Assembly: GCA_964544365.1 (NCBI GenBank)
Contig: CAZJCW010000274.1
Location: 1-5,633 of the forward strand
Direction of reading: 5' to 3'
DNA: 5,633 nucleotides
Source of the DNA: Alsobacter sp964544365
Lineage (GTDB): Bacteria > Pseudomonadota > Alphaproteobacteria > Rhizobiales > Beijerinckiaceae
Both the position numbers and the translations under genes were made by a program. The notes under the pieces are model-generated. The model was not told the origin of the DNA, searched no databases, and saw only the letters and a program-made list of their open reading frames with translations. Each line of letters opens with the position of its first letter. Position 1 is the stretch's first letter. Below, one piece after another: positions 1 to 5,526 of this stretch.

Positions 1-14
1 GACGACGCCGCGTC

Positions 15-37
15 CCCACCCCCGACACGGGAGAGGG
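15..37. repeat. Imperfect palindrome at the left edge
   Basis: The arms at 15-24 and 28-37 (the right arm reads CGGGAGAGGG) pair over 10 positions around a 3-base loop, with one G-U pair and one mismatch if read as minus-strand RNA. A smaller perfect dyad, GACGC-C-GCGTC, lies at 4-14. CCCTCTCCCG-type palindromes are, as I recall, frequent dispersed intergenic elements in alphaproteobacterial genomes; only one copy is visible here. Between it and the mltG hairpin (38-141) I see no supportable gene. Confidence 0.4.
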
Positions 38-141
38 CGCGGCGCCTTGCACGCAATCACGACTGGCAAGCGGACAACGCCGAGGCCGGATTGTCTGCCG
101 CGAGACGGACAGCGGCATGCCGACGCGAGCCCGAAAGCGGA

Positions 142-177
142 GGCCGGGTGCGGTTCGATCACCGCCCCTGCCCGGCC
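142..177 (-). terminator. Two-tier hairpin right after the mltG stop
   Basis: Outer arms GGCCGGG (142-148) and CCCGGCC (171-177) are perfect complements. Inside them GCGGT (150-154) and ACCGC (161-165) form a second stem around a six-base loop, with a small asymmetric internal loop between the tiers. It begins one base past the mltG stop, where a cluster terminator is expected. No U-run follows on the minus strand, so it may act as a 3'-end stabiliser or work with Rho rather than as a classic intrinsic terminator. Confidence 0.45.
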
Positions 178-178
178 C

Positions 179-1687
179 TCAGTTGGCCGGTTGCGGCTGT
201 TGCTGCGGCTGGCGCGGGGCCGCCGGCGTTGCCGTGCGCGGAGCGGGCGGCGTGCGCGGGGGGGCCGCATTGCGGTTCGGCGCCGGGGCCGCGGACGGCG
301 GGCTGAGCTCCGAGGGCACGGTCTTCGGGTTGTTGAGATCGAAGGTCTTGTCCAGCAGCGGGTCCTTCGGCGTTCCGGCCACCGCGTCGAGATTGCCGCG
401 CGCGCCCGACAGCGGCGCTCCGATACGGCCCGTGGACGACGGGCGGCCGGGCAAGGACGGGGTCGCGCCCGATCCAATCGACGGAGCCAGAGCCGGTGCG
501 TCGACCGCAGGCCCCTCGCCCGTGGTGCGCGACGGTGCCGGCAGGTCGATCGGCGGGGCGGCGTCACGGCGCTCGCCCTCGATCTGGCGCCAGCGGGCGA
601 CGTTGCGCAGATGCGCCTCGTAGGTCTCCGCGAACACATGGCCGCCGGTCCCGTCGGCGACGAAGAACAGCTCGCGGGTGCGCGACGGGTTGGCCACGGC
701 CTCCATCGCCGCGCGACCGGGATTGCTGATCGGGCCAGGAGGCAGGCCGGGAATGACGTAGGTGTTGTAGGCGGTCGGCTGCTCGATCTCGCTGCGCAGG
801 ATTCCGCGCCCCAGCGTGCCCTTGCCGCCGACGAGACCGTAGACGATCGTCGGGTCGGACTGCAGCTTCATGTTGCGGTTCAGCCGGTTGATGAAGACGC
901 CGGCCACGCGGGTGCGCTCGTCGGCCCGGCCGGTCTCCTTCTCGACGATGGAGGCGAGGACGACCAACTCCTGCGGCGACTTGACCGGCACGTCGGCCGC
1001 GCGGCGCCCCCACACTTCGCGCAGCACGCGCGCCTGTTCCTGCTGCATGCGGTCCAGAAGCTGCGCCCGGGTCATGCCGCGGGAGAACTTGTAGGTATCC
1101 GGCAGCAGCGAGCCTTCCTTCGGCACGTCGACGACATCGCCGACGAGGATGTCGTTGTCGCGCAGCCGCTCCACGATCTGCTGGCTCGTCAGTCCCTCGG
1201 GGATCGTGACCGCGTGCAGCACGGACTTGCCTTCGACGAGCGTCTCCATGACGTCGTTGAGGCTGGCGTTCTGCTTGAACTGGTATTCGCCCGCCTTGAT
1301 CTGCGATGCCTTGCCGAGCGCGTGCAGGCCGATGACGAACAGGAAGGGATGCTCGATGACCCCTTCGCGGTGAAGCTGCTCGGCCACGTCGGTGGCCCCG
1401 CCCTTCACCGACACGATCTTGTCCGACCCCAGCGGTCCGCCCGACTGGAACTGCACCTTGCCGACGAACAGCGCGGCGCCTGCGAGTACCGCGAGGACCA
1501 TCACCAGCGACAGGAACCCGCTGACGAAATTGATGAAGGGACGCTTCCGGCGTTCGACCGGCGGCGGCGGCGGCGCGGCCACCGGCTGGATCGCCTCGCT
1601 GGGCGACCGCGGCACGATGCGACCCATCAAGCCGCGCGATGAGCGGTCTGGATCCTGGGGAGAGCCGGGCTCGAGCTTCTGCGCCAT
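179..1687 (-). CDS. mltG: Endolytic transglycosylase MltG (YceG-like), with long Pro/Ala-rich tail
   Basis: Inner-membrane lytic transglycosylase that cleaves nascent peptidoglycan glycan strands and is thought to end their elongation. The 502-residue product has a Pro-rich cytoplasmic N-terminus (about 1-50), one membrane segment (about 51-76), a LysM-like part (about 90-155) and the YceG catalytic domain (about 160-370). The motif LASIVEKETG places the catalytic Glu at E249, equivalent to E218 of E. coli MltG; LQSDPT, YNTY, GLPPGPISNPG and FVADGTGGHVFAETY are also family hallmarks. E. coli MltG is about 340 residues; the excess is mostly a C-terminal tail (about 371-502) rich in Pro, Ala, Ser and Arg. 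The ATG at 1687 has AGGA only 3 bases upstream, so an ATG at 1627 (Met21) is a possible alternative start. The gene follows fabF after 157 bases. The family call is very secure; the exact start is less so. Confidence 0.96.
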   Translation of the reverse strand: MAQKLEPGSPQDPDRSSRGLMGRIVPRSPSEAIQPVAAPPPPPVERRKRPFINFVSGFLSLVMVLAVLAGAALFVGKVQFQSGGPLGSDKIVSVKGGATDVAEQLHREGVIEHPFLFVIGLHALGKASQIKAGEYQFKQNASLNDVMETLVEGKSVLHAVTIPEGLTSQQIVERLRDNDILVGDVVDVPKEGSLLPDTYKFSRGMTRAQLLDRMQQEQARVLREVWGRRAADVPVKSPQELVVLASIVEKETGRADERTRVAGVFINRLNRNMKLQSDPTIVYGLVGGKGTLGRGILRSEIEQPTAYNTYVIPGLPPGPISNPGRAAMEAVANPSRTRELFFVADGTGGHVFAETYEAHLRNVARWRQIEGERRDAAPPIDLPAPSRTTGEGPAVDAPALAPSIGSGATPSLPGRPSSTGRIGAPLSGARGNLDAVAGTPKDPLLDKTFDLNNPKTVPSELSPPSAAPAPNRNAAPPRTPPAPRTATPAAPRQPQQQPQPAN

Positions 1688-1844
1688 TGGTCCTGCTTCG
1701 ATCGGTGGTCGCTACGCGTCAGCGTTGTACCAGCATAGGCCTTGCCGTTCGGTTGCACACCGCAATCGAGCGCCGGGCACGCACCCGGGGTCCACCGCGC
1801 ACCCTAACGCCGAATGTGGCGAAAGAACGTGCAGCCGGCCAGGC
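1688..1844 (-). other. fabF-mltG intergenic region
   Basis: 157 bases with no gene. It holds a near-perfect 7-bp dyad at 1750-1768 (CGGTTGC / GCAATCG, one mismatch), a short CCGGG/CCCGG hairpin at 1773-1788, and a minus-strand TATGCT (1737-1732) that resembles a -10 box but lacks a recognisable -35. The gap is large enough for mltG to have its own promoter, though read-through from fabF is equally compatible. Confidence 0.4.
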
Positions 1845-3104
1845 TCAGTGCCGCTTGAACACGATCGAGGCGTTCGTGCCGCCGAAGCCGAAGGAGTTCG
1901 AGAGCGCGACATCGATCGTCCGATGGCGCGGCGTGTGGGGAACGAGATCCACCGGCGTGTCGACGGACGGGTTGTCGAGGTTCAGCGTCGCCGGCGCGAC
2001 ACCGTCGCGGATCGCCAGGATGGAGAAGATGGCCTCGATCGCCCCGGCCGCCCCGAGCAGGTGGCCGACCGACGACTTCGTCGAGGACATCACCAGGTTG
2101 CCGGCGGCGTTGCCGACGAGCCGCTCCACGGCCTTCAGCTCGATCTCGTCGCCGAGCGGCGTCGAGGTGCCATGCGCGTTGATGTAGTCGATGTCGGCGG
2201 CCGCGATGCCGGCGCGCTTCAGCGCCGCCGCCATGCAGCGGTAGGCGCCGTCGCCGTCCTCGCTGGGCGAGGTGATGTGGTAGGCGTCGCCAGACATGCC
2301 GTATCCGACGATCTCGGCATATATTTTCGCGCCACGCGCCTTGGCGTGCTCGAGATCCTCGAGGACGACCACGCCCGAGCCCTCGCCCATGACGAAGCCG
2401 TCGCGATCCTTGTCATAGGGCCGGGACGCCTGGGTCGGACGATCGTTGAAGCCGGTCGACAGCGCGCGGCAGGCGGCGAAGCCGGCCAGCGAGAGGCGGT
2501 TGATCGGCGACTCCGCGCCACCCGCCACCATGACGTCGGCATCGCCGAGGGCGATGATTCGCGCCGCGTCGCCGATGGCGTGCGCCCCGGTCGAGCAGGC
2601 GGTCACGACCGAATGGTTCGGCCCCTTGAGGCCGTGCTCGATCGACACGTAGCCGGACACGAGGTTGATCAGGCGTCCGGGAATGAAGAACGGCGAGATG
2701 CGCCGGGGACCCTTCTCGGCCAGCGTCAGCGACGCGTCGTAGATGCCGCCGATACCGCCGATGCCGGAGCCGATGAGGACGCCGGTGGCGATCTGGTCGT
2801 CGTAGGAGGTCGGCTTCCAGCCGGCGTCGGCCAGCGCCATGCGCGCGGCGGCCATGCCGAAGACGATGAAATCGTCGACCTTGCGCTGGTCCTTCGGATC
2901 CATCCACTGGTCGGGATCGAAGGTGCCGTCGGAGCCGTCGCCGCGCGGGATCTGGCAGGCGATCCGCGCGGCAAGGTCGCTCACGTCGAAGGATTCGATG
3001 ACCCGTGCGGCGCTATCGCCCGCAATGAGCCGTTTCCAAGTGATGTCGACGCCGCAACCGAGCGGCGTCACCATCCCAAGACCCGTGACGACGACTCGCC
3101 GCAT
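1845..3104 (-). CDS. fabF: 3-oxoacyl-ACP synthase II (beta-ketoacyl-ACP synthase II, KAS II)
   Basis: Condenses malonyl-ACP with an elongating acyl-ACP, releasing CO2, in cytosolic type II fatty acid synthesis. The 419-residue product is normal length for FabF and has the thiolase fold signatures: N-terminal RRVVVTGLGMVTPLG, nucleophile Cys170 in TACSTG, His311 in NAHGTSTPLGD, Lys343 and His348 in STKSSVGHLLGAAG, and the glycine-rich GFGGTN at 406-411 that carries the gating Phe (F407). I chose the ATG at 3104 because the conserved protein begins there and AGGA lies 6 bases upstream; a TTG at 3122 would add six unconserved residues. It starts 40 bases after acpP, its partner, and is probably co-transcribed with it. 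The Cys-His-His triad identifies an elongating KAS rather than FabH. FabF is preferred to FabB on sequence and on the acpP-fabF order. Confidence 0.98.
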   Translation of the reverse strand: MRRVVVTGLGMVTPLGCGVDITWKRLIAGDSAARVIESFDVSDLAARIACQIPRGDGSDGTFDPDQWMDPKDQRKVDDFIVFGMAAARMALADAGWKPTSYDDQIATGVLIGSGIGGIGGIYDASLTLAEKGPRRISPFFIPGRLINLVSGYVSIEHGLKGPNHSVVTACSTGAHAIGDAARIIALGDADVMVAGGAESPINRLSLAGFAACRALSTGFNDRPTQASRPYDKDRDGFVMGEGSGVVVLEDLEHAKARGAKIYAEIVGYGMSGDAYHITSPSEDGDGAYRCMAAALKRAGIAAADIDYINAHGTSTPLGDEIELKAVERLVGNAAGNLVMSSTKSSVGHLLGAAGAIEAIFSILAIRDGVAPATLNLDNPSVDTPVDLVPHTPRHRTIDVALSNSFGFGGTNASIVFKRH

Positions 3105-3110
3105 GGATCG

Positions 3111-3114
3111 TCCT
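3111..3114 (-). promoter_or_regulatory. Ribosome binding site deciding the fabF start
   Basis: AGGA on the minus strand sits 6 bases before the ATG at 3104. It supports that ATG over the in-frame TTG at 3122, for which this site would lie inside the coding sequence. Confidence 0.7.
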
Positions 3115-3115
3115 G

Positions 3116-3143
3116 CCCTCAATCAGACTTGCCGGCCTGAGGG
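3116..3143 (-). repeat. Weak inverted repeat in the acpP-fabF gap
   Basis: CCCTCA (3116-3121) and TGAGGG (3138-3143) are perfect 6-base complements separated by 16 bases. On the fabF message the 3' arm ends one base before the AGGA ribosome binding site. The long loop makes the hairpin only marginally stable, so a role in fabF translation is speculative. Confidence 0.3.
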
Positions 3144-3144
3144 G

Positions 3145-3381
3145 TCAGGCGGCCTTCTTCTCGAGGAAGCTGACCGCGTCGCCGACCGTGCGGATGGTCT
3201 CGGCGGCGTCATCGGGGATCTCGACGGAGAACTCTTCCTCGAACGCCATGACGAGTTCGACGGTGTCGAGGCTGTCCGCGCCCAGGTCGTCGATGAAATT
3301 GGCGCTGTCGATCACCTTGTCCGGCTCGACGCCCAGGTGCTCAACGACGATCTTCTTCACGCGGGCGGCGATGTCGCTCAT
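3145..3381 (-). CDS. acpP: Acyl carrier protein AcpP
   Basis: Small acidic cytosolic carrier that holds all acyl intermediates of fatty acid synthesis on a 4'-phosphopantetheine arm. The 78-residue product is the usual size and acidic. Its motif GADSLDTVELVMAFEEEF gives Ser37 in the DSL box as the phosphopantetheine attachment site, followed by the acidic helix II that docks FabD, FabG and FabF. The ATG at 3381 is preceded by GAGGAAG (3385-3391), a good ribosome binding site. It is separated from fabG by 259 bases but from fabF by only 40, so acpP probably heads its own transcript or a processed one together with fabF. A structured leader with a perfect palindrome lies just upstream. Other carrier proteins (for example nodF-like or polyketide carriers) are unlikely given the typical sequence and context. 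Confidence 0.99.
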   Translation of the reverse strand: MSDIAARVKKIVVEHLGVEPDKVIDSANFIDDLGADSLDTVELVMAFEEEFSVEIPDDAAETIRTVGDAVSFLEKKAA

Positions 3382-3384
3382 GGT

Positions 3385-3391
3385 CTTCCTC
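3385..3391 (-). promoter_or_regulatory. acpP ribosome binding site
   Basis: GAGGAAG on the minus strand, with its AGGA core 5 bases before the acpP ATG. It lies about 10 bases after the foot of the palindrome at 3402-3423, close enough for that hairpin to influence ribosome loading. Confidence 0.7.
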
Positions 3392-3401
3392 GTTTACAAT
3401 C

Positions 3402-3423
3402 GACCACGGAGGCCTCCGTGGTC
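3402..3423. repeat. Perfect 22-bp palindrome in the acpP leader
   Basis: The half-site GACCACGGAGG (3402-3412) is followed directly by its exact reverse complement (3413-3423). As RNA on the acpP strand it can fold into a 9-bp stem closed by a GGCC loop, ending about 20 bases before the start codon. There is no T-run after it on either strand, so it does not look like an intrinsic terminator. On the minus strand a TTGACT hexamer (3424-3429) abuts it. It could be a protein-binding operator, an RNA processing or stability element, or a leader structure acting on translation; the sequence alone does not decide. Confidence 0.75.
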
Positions 3424-3507
3424 AGTCAACAGTTACCGTCCGCCTTGTCGGGCAGGCCGATGCTCGGGGGGTTCGTCGGGTACGAAGTCGATCCGGCGAC
3501 CGTCAGT

Positions 3508-3522
3508 GCGTCTTCAAGACGC
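3508..3522. repeat. 15-bp dyad with CTTCAAG core, upstream of acpP
   Basis: GCGTCTT (3508-3514), one central base, then AAGACGC (3516-3522): a perfect 7-1-7 dyad. It overlaps the -10 position of the candidate acpP promoter at 3514-3542, the geometry expected for a repressor operator. It shares the central CTTCAAG with the dyad at 3627-3639. A chance origin is possible. Confidence 0.45.
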
Positions 3523-3542
3523 TGCCGAAGAACGCACGTCAA
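3514..3542 (-). promoter_or_regulatory. Candidate acpP promoter
   Basis: Minus-strand TTGACG (3542-3537) matches a strong housekeeping -35 box. Seventeen bases downstream the hexamer is TCTTGA (3519-3514), a poor -10. A better -10-like TATGAT (3574-3569) lies further upstream but has no recognisable -35 at 17 bases. Separate transcription of acpP is plausible from the 259-base gap; the exact promoter is uncertain. Confidence 0.3.
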
Positions 3543-3588
3543 GCCCCCCACAAGACGTTAGGCTGCGTATCATACTTTATTCACGATG

Positions 3589-3612
3589 GCGAGAGCCGCC
3601 CCGGGCTCCCGC
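3589..3612 (-). terminator. Stable hairpin downstream of fabG (possible weak terminator or 3'-end stabiliser)
   Basis: On the minus strand GCGGGAGCC (3612-3604), loop CGGGGC, then GGCTCTCGC (3597-3589) form a 9-bp stem with one G-U pair, starting about 29 bases past the fabG stop. No U-rich tract follows, so efficient intrinsic termination is not expected. It could protect the fabD-fabG message end or attenuate read-through into acpP. Confidence 0.4.
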
Positions 3613-3626
3613 GCATTGTCGGCCTG

Positions 3627-3639
3627 GGGCTTCAAGCCC
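3627..3639. repeat. 13-bp dyad with CTTCAAG core, just after fabG
   Basis: GGGCTT (3627-3632), one central base, AAGCCC (3634-3639): a perfect 6-1-6 dyad beginning one base past the fabG stop codon. Its centre CTTCAAG matches that of the dyad at 3508-3522, with the two centres 118 bases apart. As RNA the usable stem would be short. Confidence 0.4.
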
Positions 3640-3640
3640 T

Positions 3641-4378
3641 TCAGATCATTGCCATTCCGCCGTTGACGTGGAGCGTCTGCCCGGTGACGTAGGCGGCCTC
3701 GGGGCTGGCGAGGTAGACGACCGCGGAAGCGATCTCGGCGCCGCTGCCGAGCCGACCCATCGGCACGCTGCCGAGGATCGATTCCTTCTGCTTGTCGTTC
3801 AGGACGTCCGTCATCGCGGTTTCGATGAAGCCCGGAGCGACGCAGTTGACCGTGATCCCGCGGCTCGCGACCTCGGCGGCCAGCGACTTCGACATGCCCA
3901 CGAGGCCCGCCTTCGACGCCGCGTAGTTGCCCTGGCCGGGATTGCCCGTCGTGCCGACGACGGACGTGATCGACACGATCCGCCCCCAGCGCCGCTTCAT
4001 CATCCCGCGCAGCACGGCGCGCGAGAGCCGGAAGGCCGCCTCGAGGTTGACGCGGATGACCGTGTCCCACTCGTCGTCCTTCATGCGCATGAACAGGTTG
4101 TCGCGCGTCACGCCGGCATTGTTCACGAGGATGTCGACCTGGCCCATGGCGGCCTCCGCGGCCGGCACGAGCGCCTCGACGCTCTCCCTGTCGCCGAGAT
4201 TGGCGGGCAGCACGAAGGCGCGGCCGCCGAGCTCGGCCGCGAGGCCCTGCAGCACCTCGACGCGGGTGCCGGACAGGCCGACCGTCGCGCCCTGCGCGTG
4301 GAGCGCGCGCGCGACGGCGCCGCCTATTCCGCCGGTTGCGCCGGTCACGAGGGCGGTCTTGCCAGTCAGGTCGAACAT
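3641..4378 (-). CDS. fabG: 3-oxoacyl-ACP reductase FabG (short-chain dehydrogenase/reductase)
   Basis: Reduces 3-oxoacyl-ACP to (3R)-3-hydroxyacyl-ACP with NADPH, the first reductive step of each elongation cycle, in the cytosol. The 245-residue product is typical in length. It shows the Rossmann motif TGATGGIG (12-19), the NNAG motif (86-89), and the classical SDR catalytic set: Asn111, Ser139, Tyr152 and Lys156 in NYAASK. The C-terminus YVTGQTLHVNGGMAMI is characteristic of FabG itself. Where E. coli FabG has TGASRGIG, this protein has T-G at the S-R positions; a Gly at the Arg position is, to my memory, common in alphaproteobacterial FabG and does not argue against NADPH use. The ATG at 4378 has a near-ideal GGAGG 5 bases upstream. 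It follows fabD after 36 bases, surely in the same transcript. Many SDR paralogues exist, but the fab context makes the assignment firm. Confidence 0.98.
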   Translation of the reverse strand: MFDLTGKTALVTGATGGIGGAVARALHAQGATVGLSGTRVEVLQGLAAELGGRAFVLPANLGDRESVEALVPAAEAAMGQVDILVNNAGVTRDNLFMRMKDDEWDTVIRVNLEAAFRLSRAVLRGMMKRRWGRIVSITSVVGTTGNPGQGNYAASKAGLVGMSKSLAAEVASRGITVNCVAPGFIETAMTDVLNDKQKESILGSVPMGRLGSGAEIASAVVYLASPEAAYVTGQTLHVNGGMAMI

Positions 4379-4383
4379 GGGAG

Positions 4384-4388
4384 CCTCC
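4384..4388 (-). promoter_or_regulatory. Strong fabG ribosome binding site
   Basis: GGAGG on the minus strand with 5-base spacing to the fabG ATG. It is the best Shine-Dalgarno match in the window; the other four genes have AGGA-type sites. Confidence 0.8.
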
Positions 4389-4414
4389 GGGATCGGGGTC
4401 GTTGCGGTGCTGCG

Positions 4415-5362
4415 TCAGGCGCCGGCGCGGGCGCGGCAGGCGGCGATGTCGTCGGGCGTGCCGATGGCAATGCCCTCCGCGCCTTCCGCGATCCGCTTGA
4501 GCAGGCCGGTGAGCACCTTGCCCGATCCCAGCTCGTAGAACGTGCCGACGCCCTGCCCCGCCATCCAGGCGACGCATTCGCGCCAGCGGACCGTGCCGGT
4601 GACCTGCGCCACCAGCGAGCGGCGGATGGCATCGGGGTCGGTGAGCGGAGCGGCGTGGACGTTGGCCACGACCGGCACCTTCGGGGCATGGACGGCGACG
4701 CCCGCCAGCGCCTGCGCCATCGCGTCGGCGGCCGGCTGCATCAGCGCGCAGTGGAAGGGGGCGGACACGGGAAGCAGGACGGCGCGGCGCGCCCCCTTCG
4801 CCTTGGCGATCTCGCAGGCGCGCTCGACGGCGGCCTTGGCGCCGGAGACGACGACCTGCCCGCCGCCGTTGTCATTGGCGGCCTGGCACACCTCGCCCTG
4901 TGCTGCTTCGGCCGCAGCGGCCGCGGCGGCCTCGAAATCGAGCCCGAGCAGCGCGGCCATGGCGCCCTGACCGGGCGGAACGGCCGCCTGCATGGCGTTG
5001 CCGCGGATGCGCAGCAGGCGCGCGGTGTCGGCGATCGAGAAGGTGCCGGCCGCCGCCAGCGCCGAATACTCGCCGAGCGAATGGCCGGCGACGAACGCGG
5101 CGTCCCGCGCGATGTCGAGCCCGGCCTCCGCCTCCAGCACCCGCACGACCGCGAGGCTGACCGCCATCAGCGCGGGCTGGGCGTTCGCCGTGAGGGTGAG
5201 TTCGGCGTCCGGCCCCTCGAACATCAGCGCCGAGAGCTTCTGGCCCAGCGCGTCGTCGACCTCGGCGAAAACGGCGCGTGCGGCGGGAAAGGCCTCGGCC
5301 AGAGCCTTGCCCATGCCGACGGCCTGGCTTCCCTGTCCCGGAAAGGTATATGCGGCGGTCAT
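4415..5362 (-). CDS. fabD: Malonyl-CoA:ACP transacylase (MCAT)
   Basis: Transfers the malonyl group from malonyl-CoA to the phosphopantetheine of AcpP, supplying the extender for every condensation. The 315-residue product matches the family's usual length of about 310. Visible signatures are TFPGQGSQ (6-13), with Gln10 in the oxyanion position; the nucleophile Ser95 in GHSLGEYSALAAAG; Arg120, which binds the malonyl carboxylate; His204 in APFHCALM as the catalytic partner; and YELGSGKVLTGLLKR near the C-terminus. I chose the ATG at 5362 because conservation starts there and AGGA lies 6 bases upstream. An upstream in-frame ATG at 5476 would add 38 residues of unconserved, Arg/Pro-rich sequence. 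This is the first gene of the cluster and its upstream region probably carries the main promoter. fabH and plsX, neighbours of fabD in E. coli, are not present here. Confidence 0.98.
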   Translation of the reverse strand: MTAAYTFPGQGSQAVGMGKALAEAFPAARAVFAEVDDALGQKLSALMFEGPDAELTLTANAQPALMAVSLAVVRVLEAEAGLDIARDAAFVAGHSLGEYSALAAAGTFSIADTARLLRIRGNAMQAAVPPGQGAMAALLGLDFEAAAAAAAEAAQGEVCQAANDNGGGQVVVSGAKAAVERACEIAKAKGARRAVLLPVSAPFHCALMQPAADAMAQALAGVAVHAPKVPVVANVHAAPLTDPDAIRRSLVAQVTGTVRWRECVAWMAGQGVGTFYELGSGKVLTGLLKRIAEGAEGIAIGTPDDIAACRARAGA

Positions 5363-5368
5363 GGGCGG

Positions 5369-5372
5369 TCCT
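5369..5372 (-). promoter_or_regulatory. Ribosome binding site deciding the fabD start
   Basis: AGGA on the minus strand, 6 bases before the ATG at 5362. Together with where FabD conservation begins, it favours this start over the in-frame ATG at 5476. Confidence 0.7.
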
Positions 5373-5455
5373 GTCGGTTGTCGTCTTTCGGCGCGGGGGG
5401 AGGTGCACGCTGGCACCGGGAGAGTCAAGCGGCGGGAGGCGCGGGCCCGCGGGCC

Positions 5456-5484
5456 TTGCGTCGCCGCGGACTCCATACTATACG
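5456..5484 (+). promoter_or_regulatory. Candidate rightward (divergent) promoter
   Basis: TTGCGT (5456-5461), a 17-base spacer and TATACG (5479-5484) resemble a housekeeping promoter reading right. Transcription would start near 5491, about 36 bases before a possible GTG start at 5527. Each box matches the consensus only in part. Confidence 0.3.
5477..5482 (-). promoter_or_regulatory. Candidate -10 box for the fabD transcript
   Basis: Minus-strand TATAGT differs from TATAAT at one position. It would give a fabD leader of roughly 110 bases. I see no convincing -35 at 16-18 bases, so the call rests on the single hexamer. It overlaps the -10 of the rightward candidate, so the two would compete for polymerase. 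Confidence 0.25.
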
Positions 5485-5526
5485 GCGCGCTTCGCAGCGT
5501 CCGGCTGGGGGCTGAACGGAAGACCC

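Noticed and set aside
1..118. Minus-strand open frame from ATG 118 to the left edge as a gene after mltG
   Set aside because: There is no good ribosome binding site, the residues match no family, it does not resemble the start of a yicC-type protein, and it runs through the palindromes at 4-37.
47..1642. Long plus-strand open frame antisense to mltG
   Set aside because: It mirrors mltG in GC-rich DNA, and its product is Arg/Ala/Gly-rich with no recognisable domain. The minus-strand frame has clear family motifs.
1392..3140. 582-codon plus-strand open frame antisense to mltG and fabF
   Set aside because: It spans two real genes and the gap between them, and its translation is Arg/Asp-rich with no family motif. 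This is typical of antisense frames in high-GC DNA.
3570..4577. 335-codon minus-strand frame overlapping fabG
   Set aside because: It is a shifted frame over fabG and the end of fabD. The product is Arg-rich, while the FabG frame has the complete SDR signature.
5441..5455. GC-only palindromes GCGGGCCCGC and GGCCCGCGGGCC upstream of fabD
   Set aside because: They consist only of G and C, overlap each other, and are expected by chance in such GC-rich DNA.
5363..5476. N-terminal extension of FabD to the ATG at 5476
   Set aside because: The added 38 residues are unconserved and Arg/Pro-rich, the extension would cover the presumed promoter region, and the ATG at 5362 has a well-placed AGGA.
3188..5515. 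775-codon plus-strand open frame antisense to acpP, fabG and fabD
   Set aside because: It covers three genes with strong catalytic motifs on the other strand. The translated protein is low complexity and unrecognised. Its length comes from the scarcity of stop codons at this GC content.
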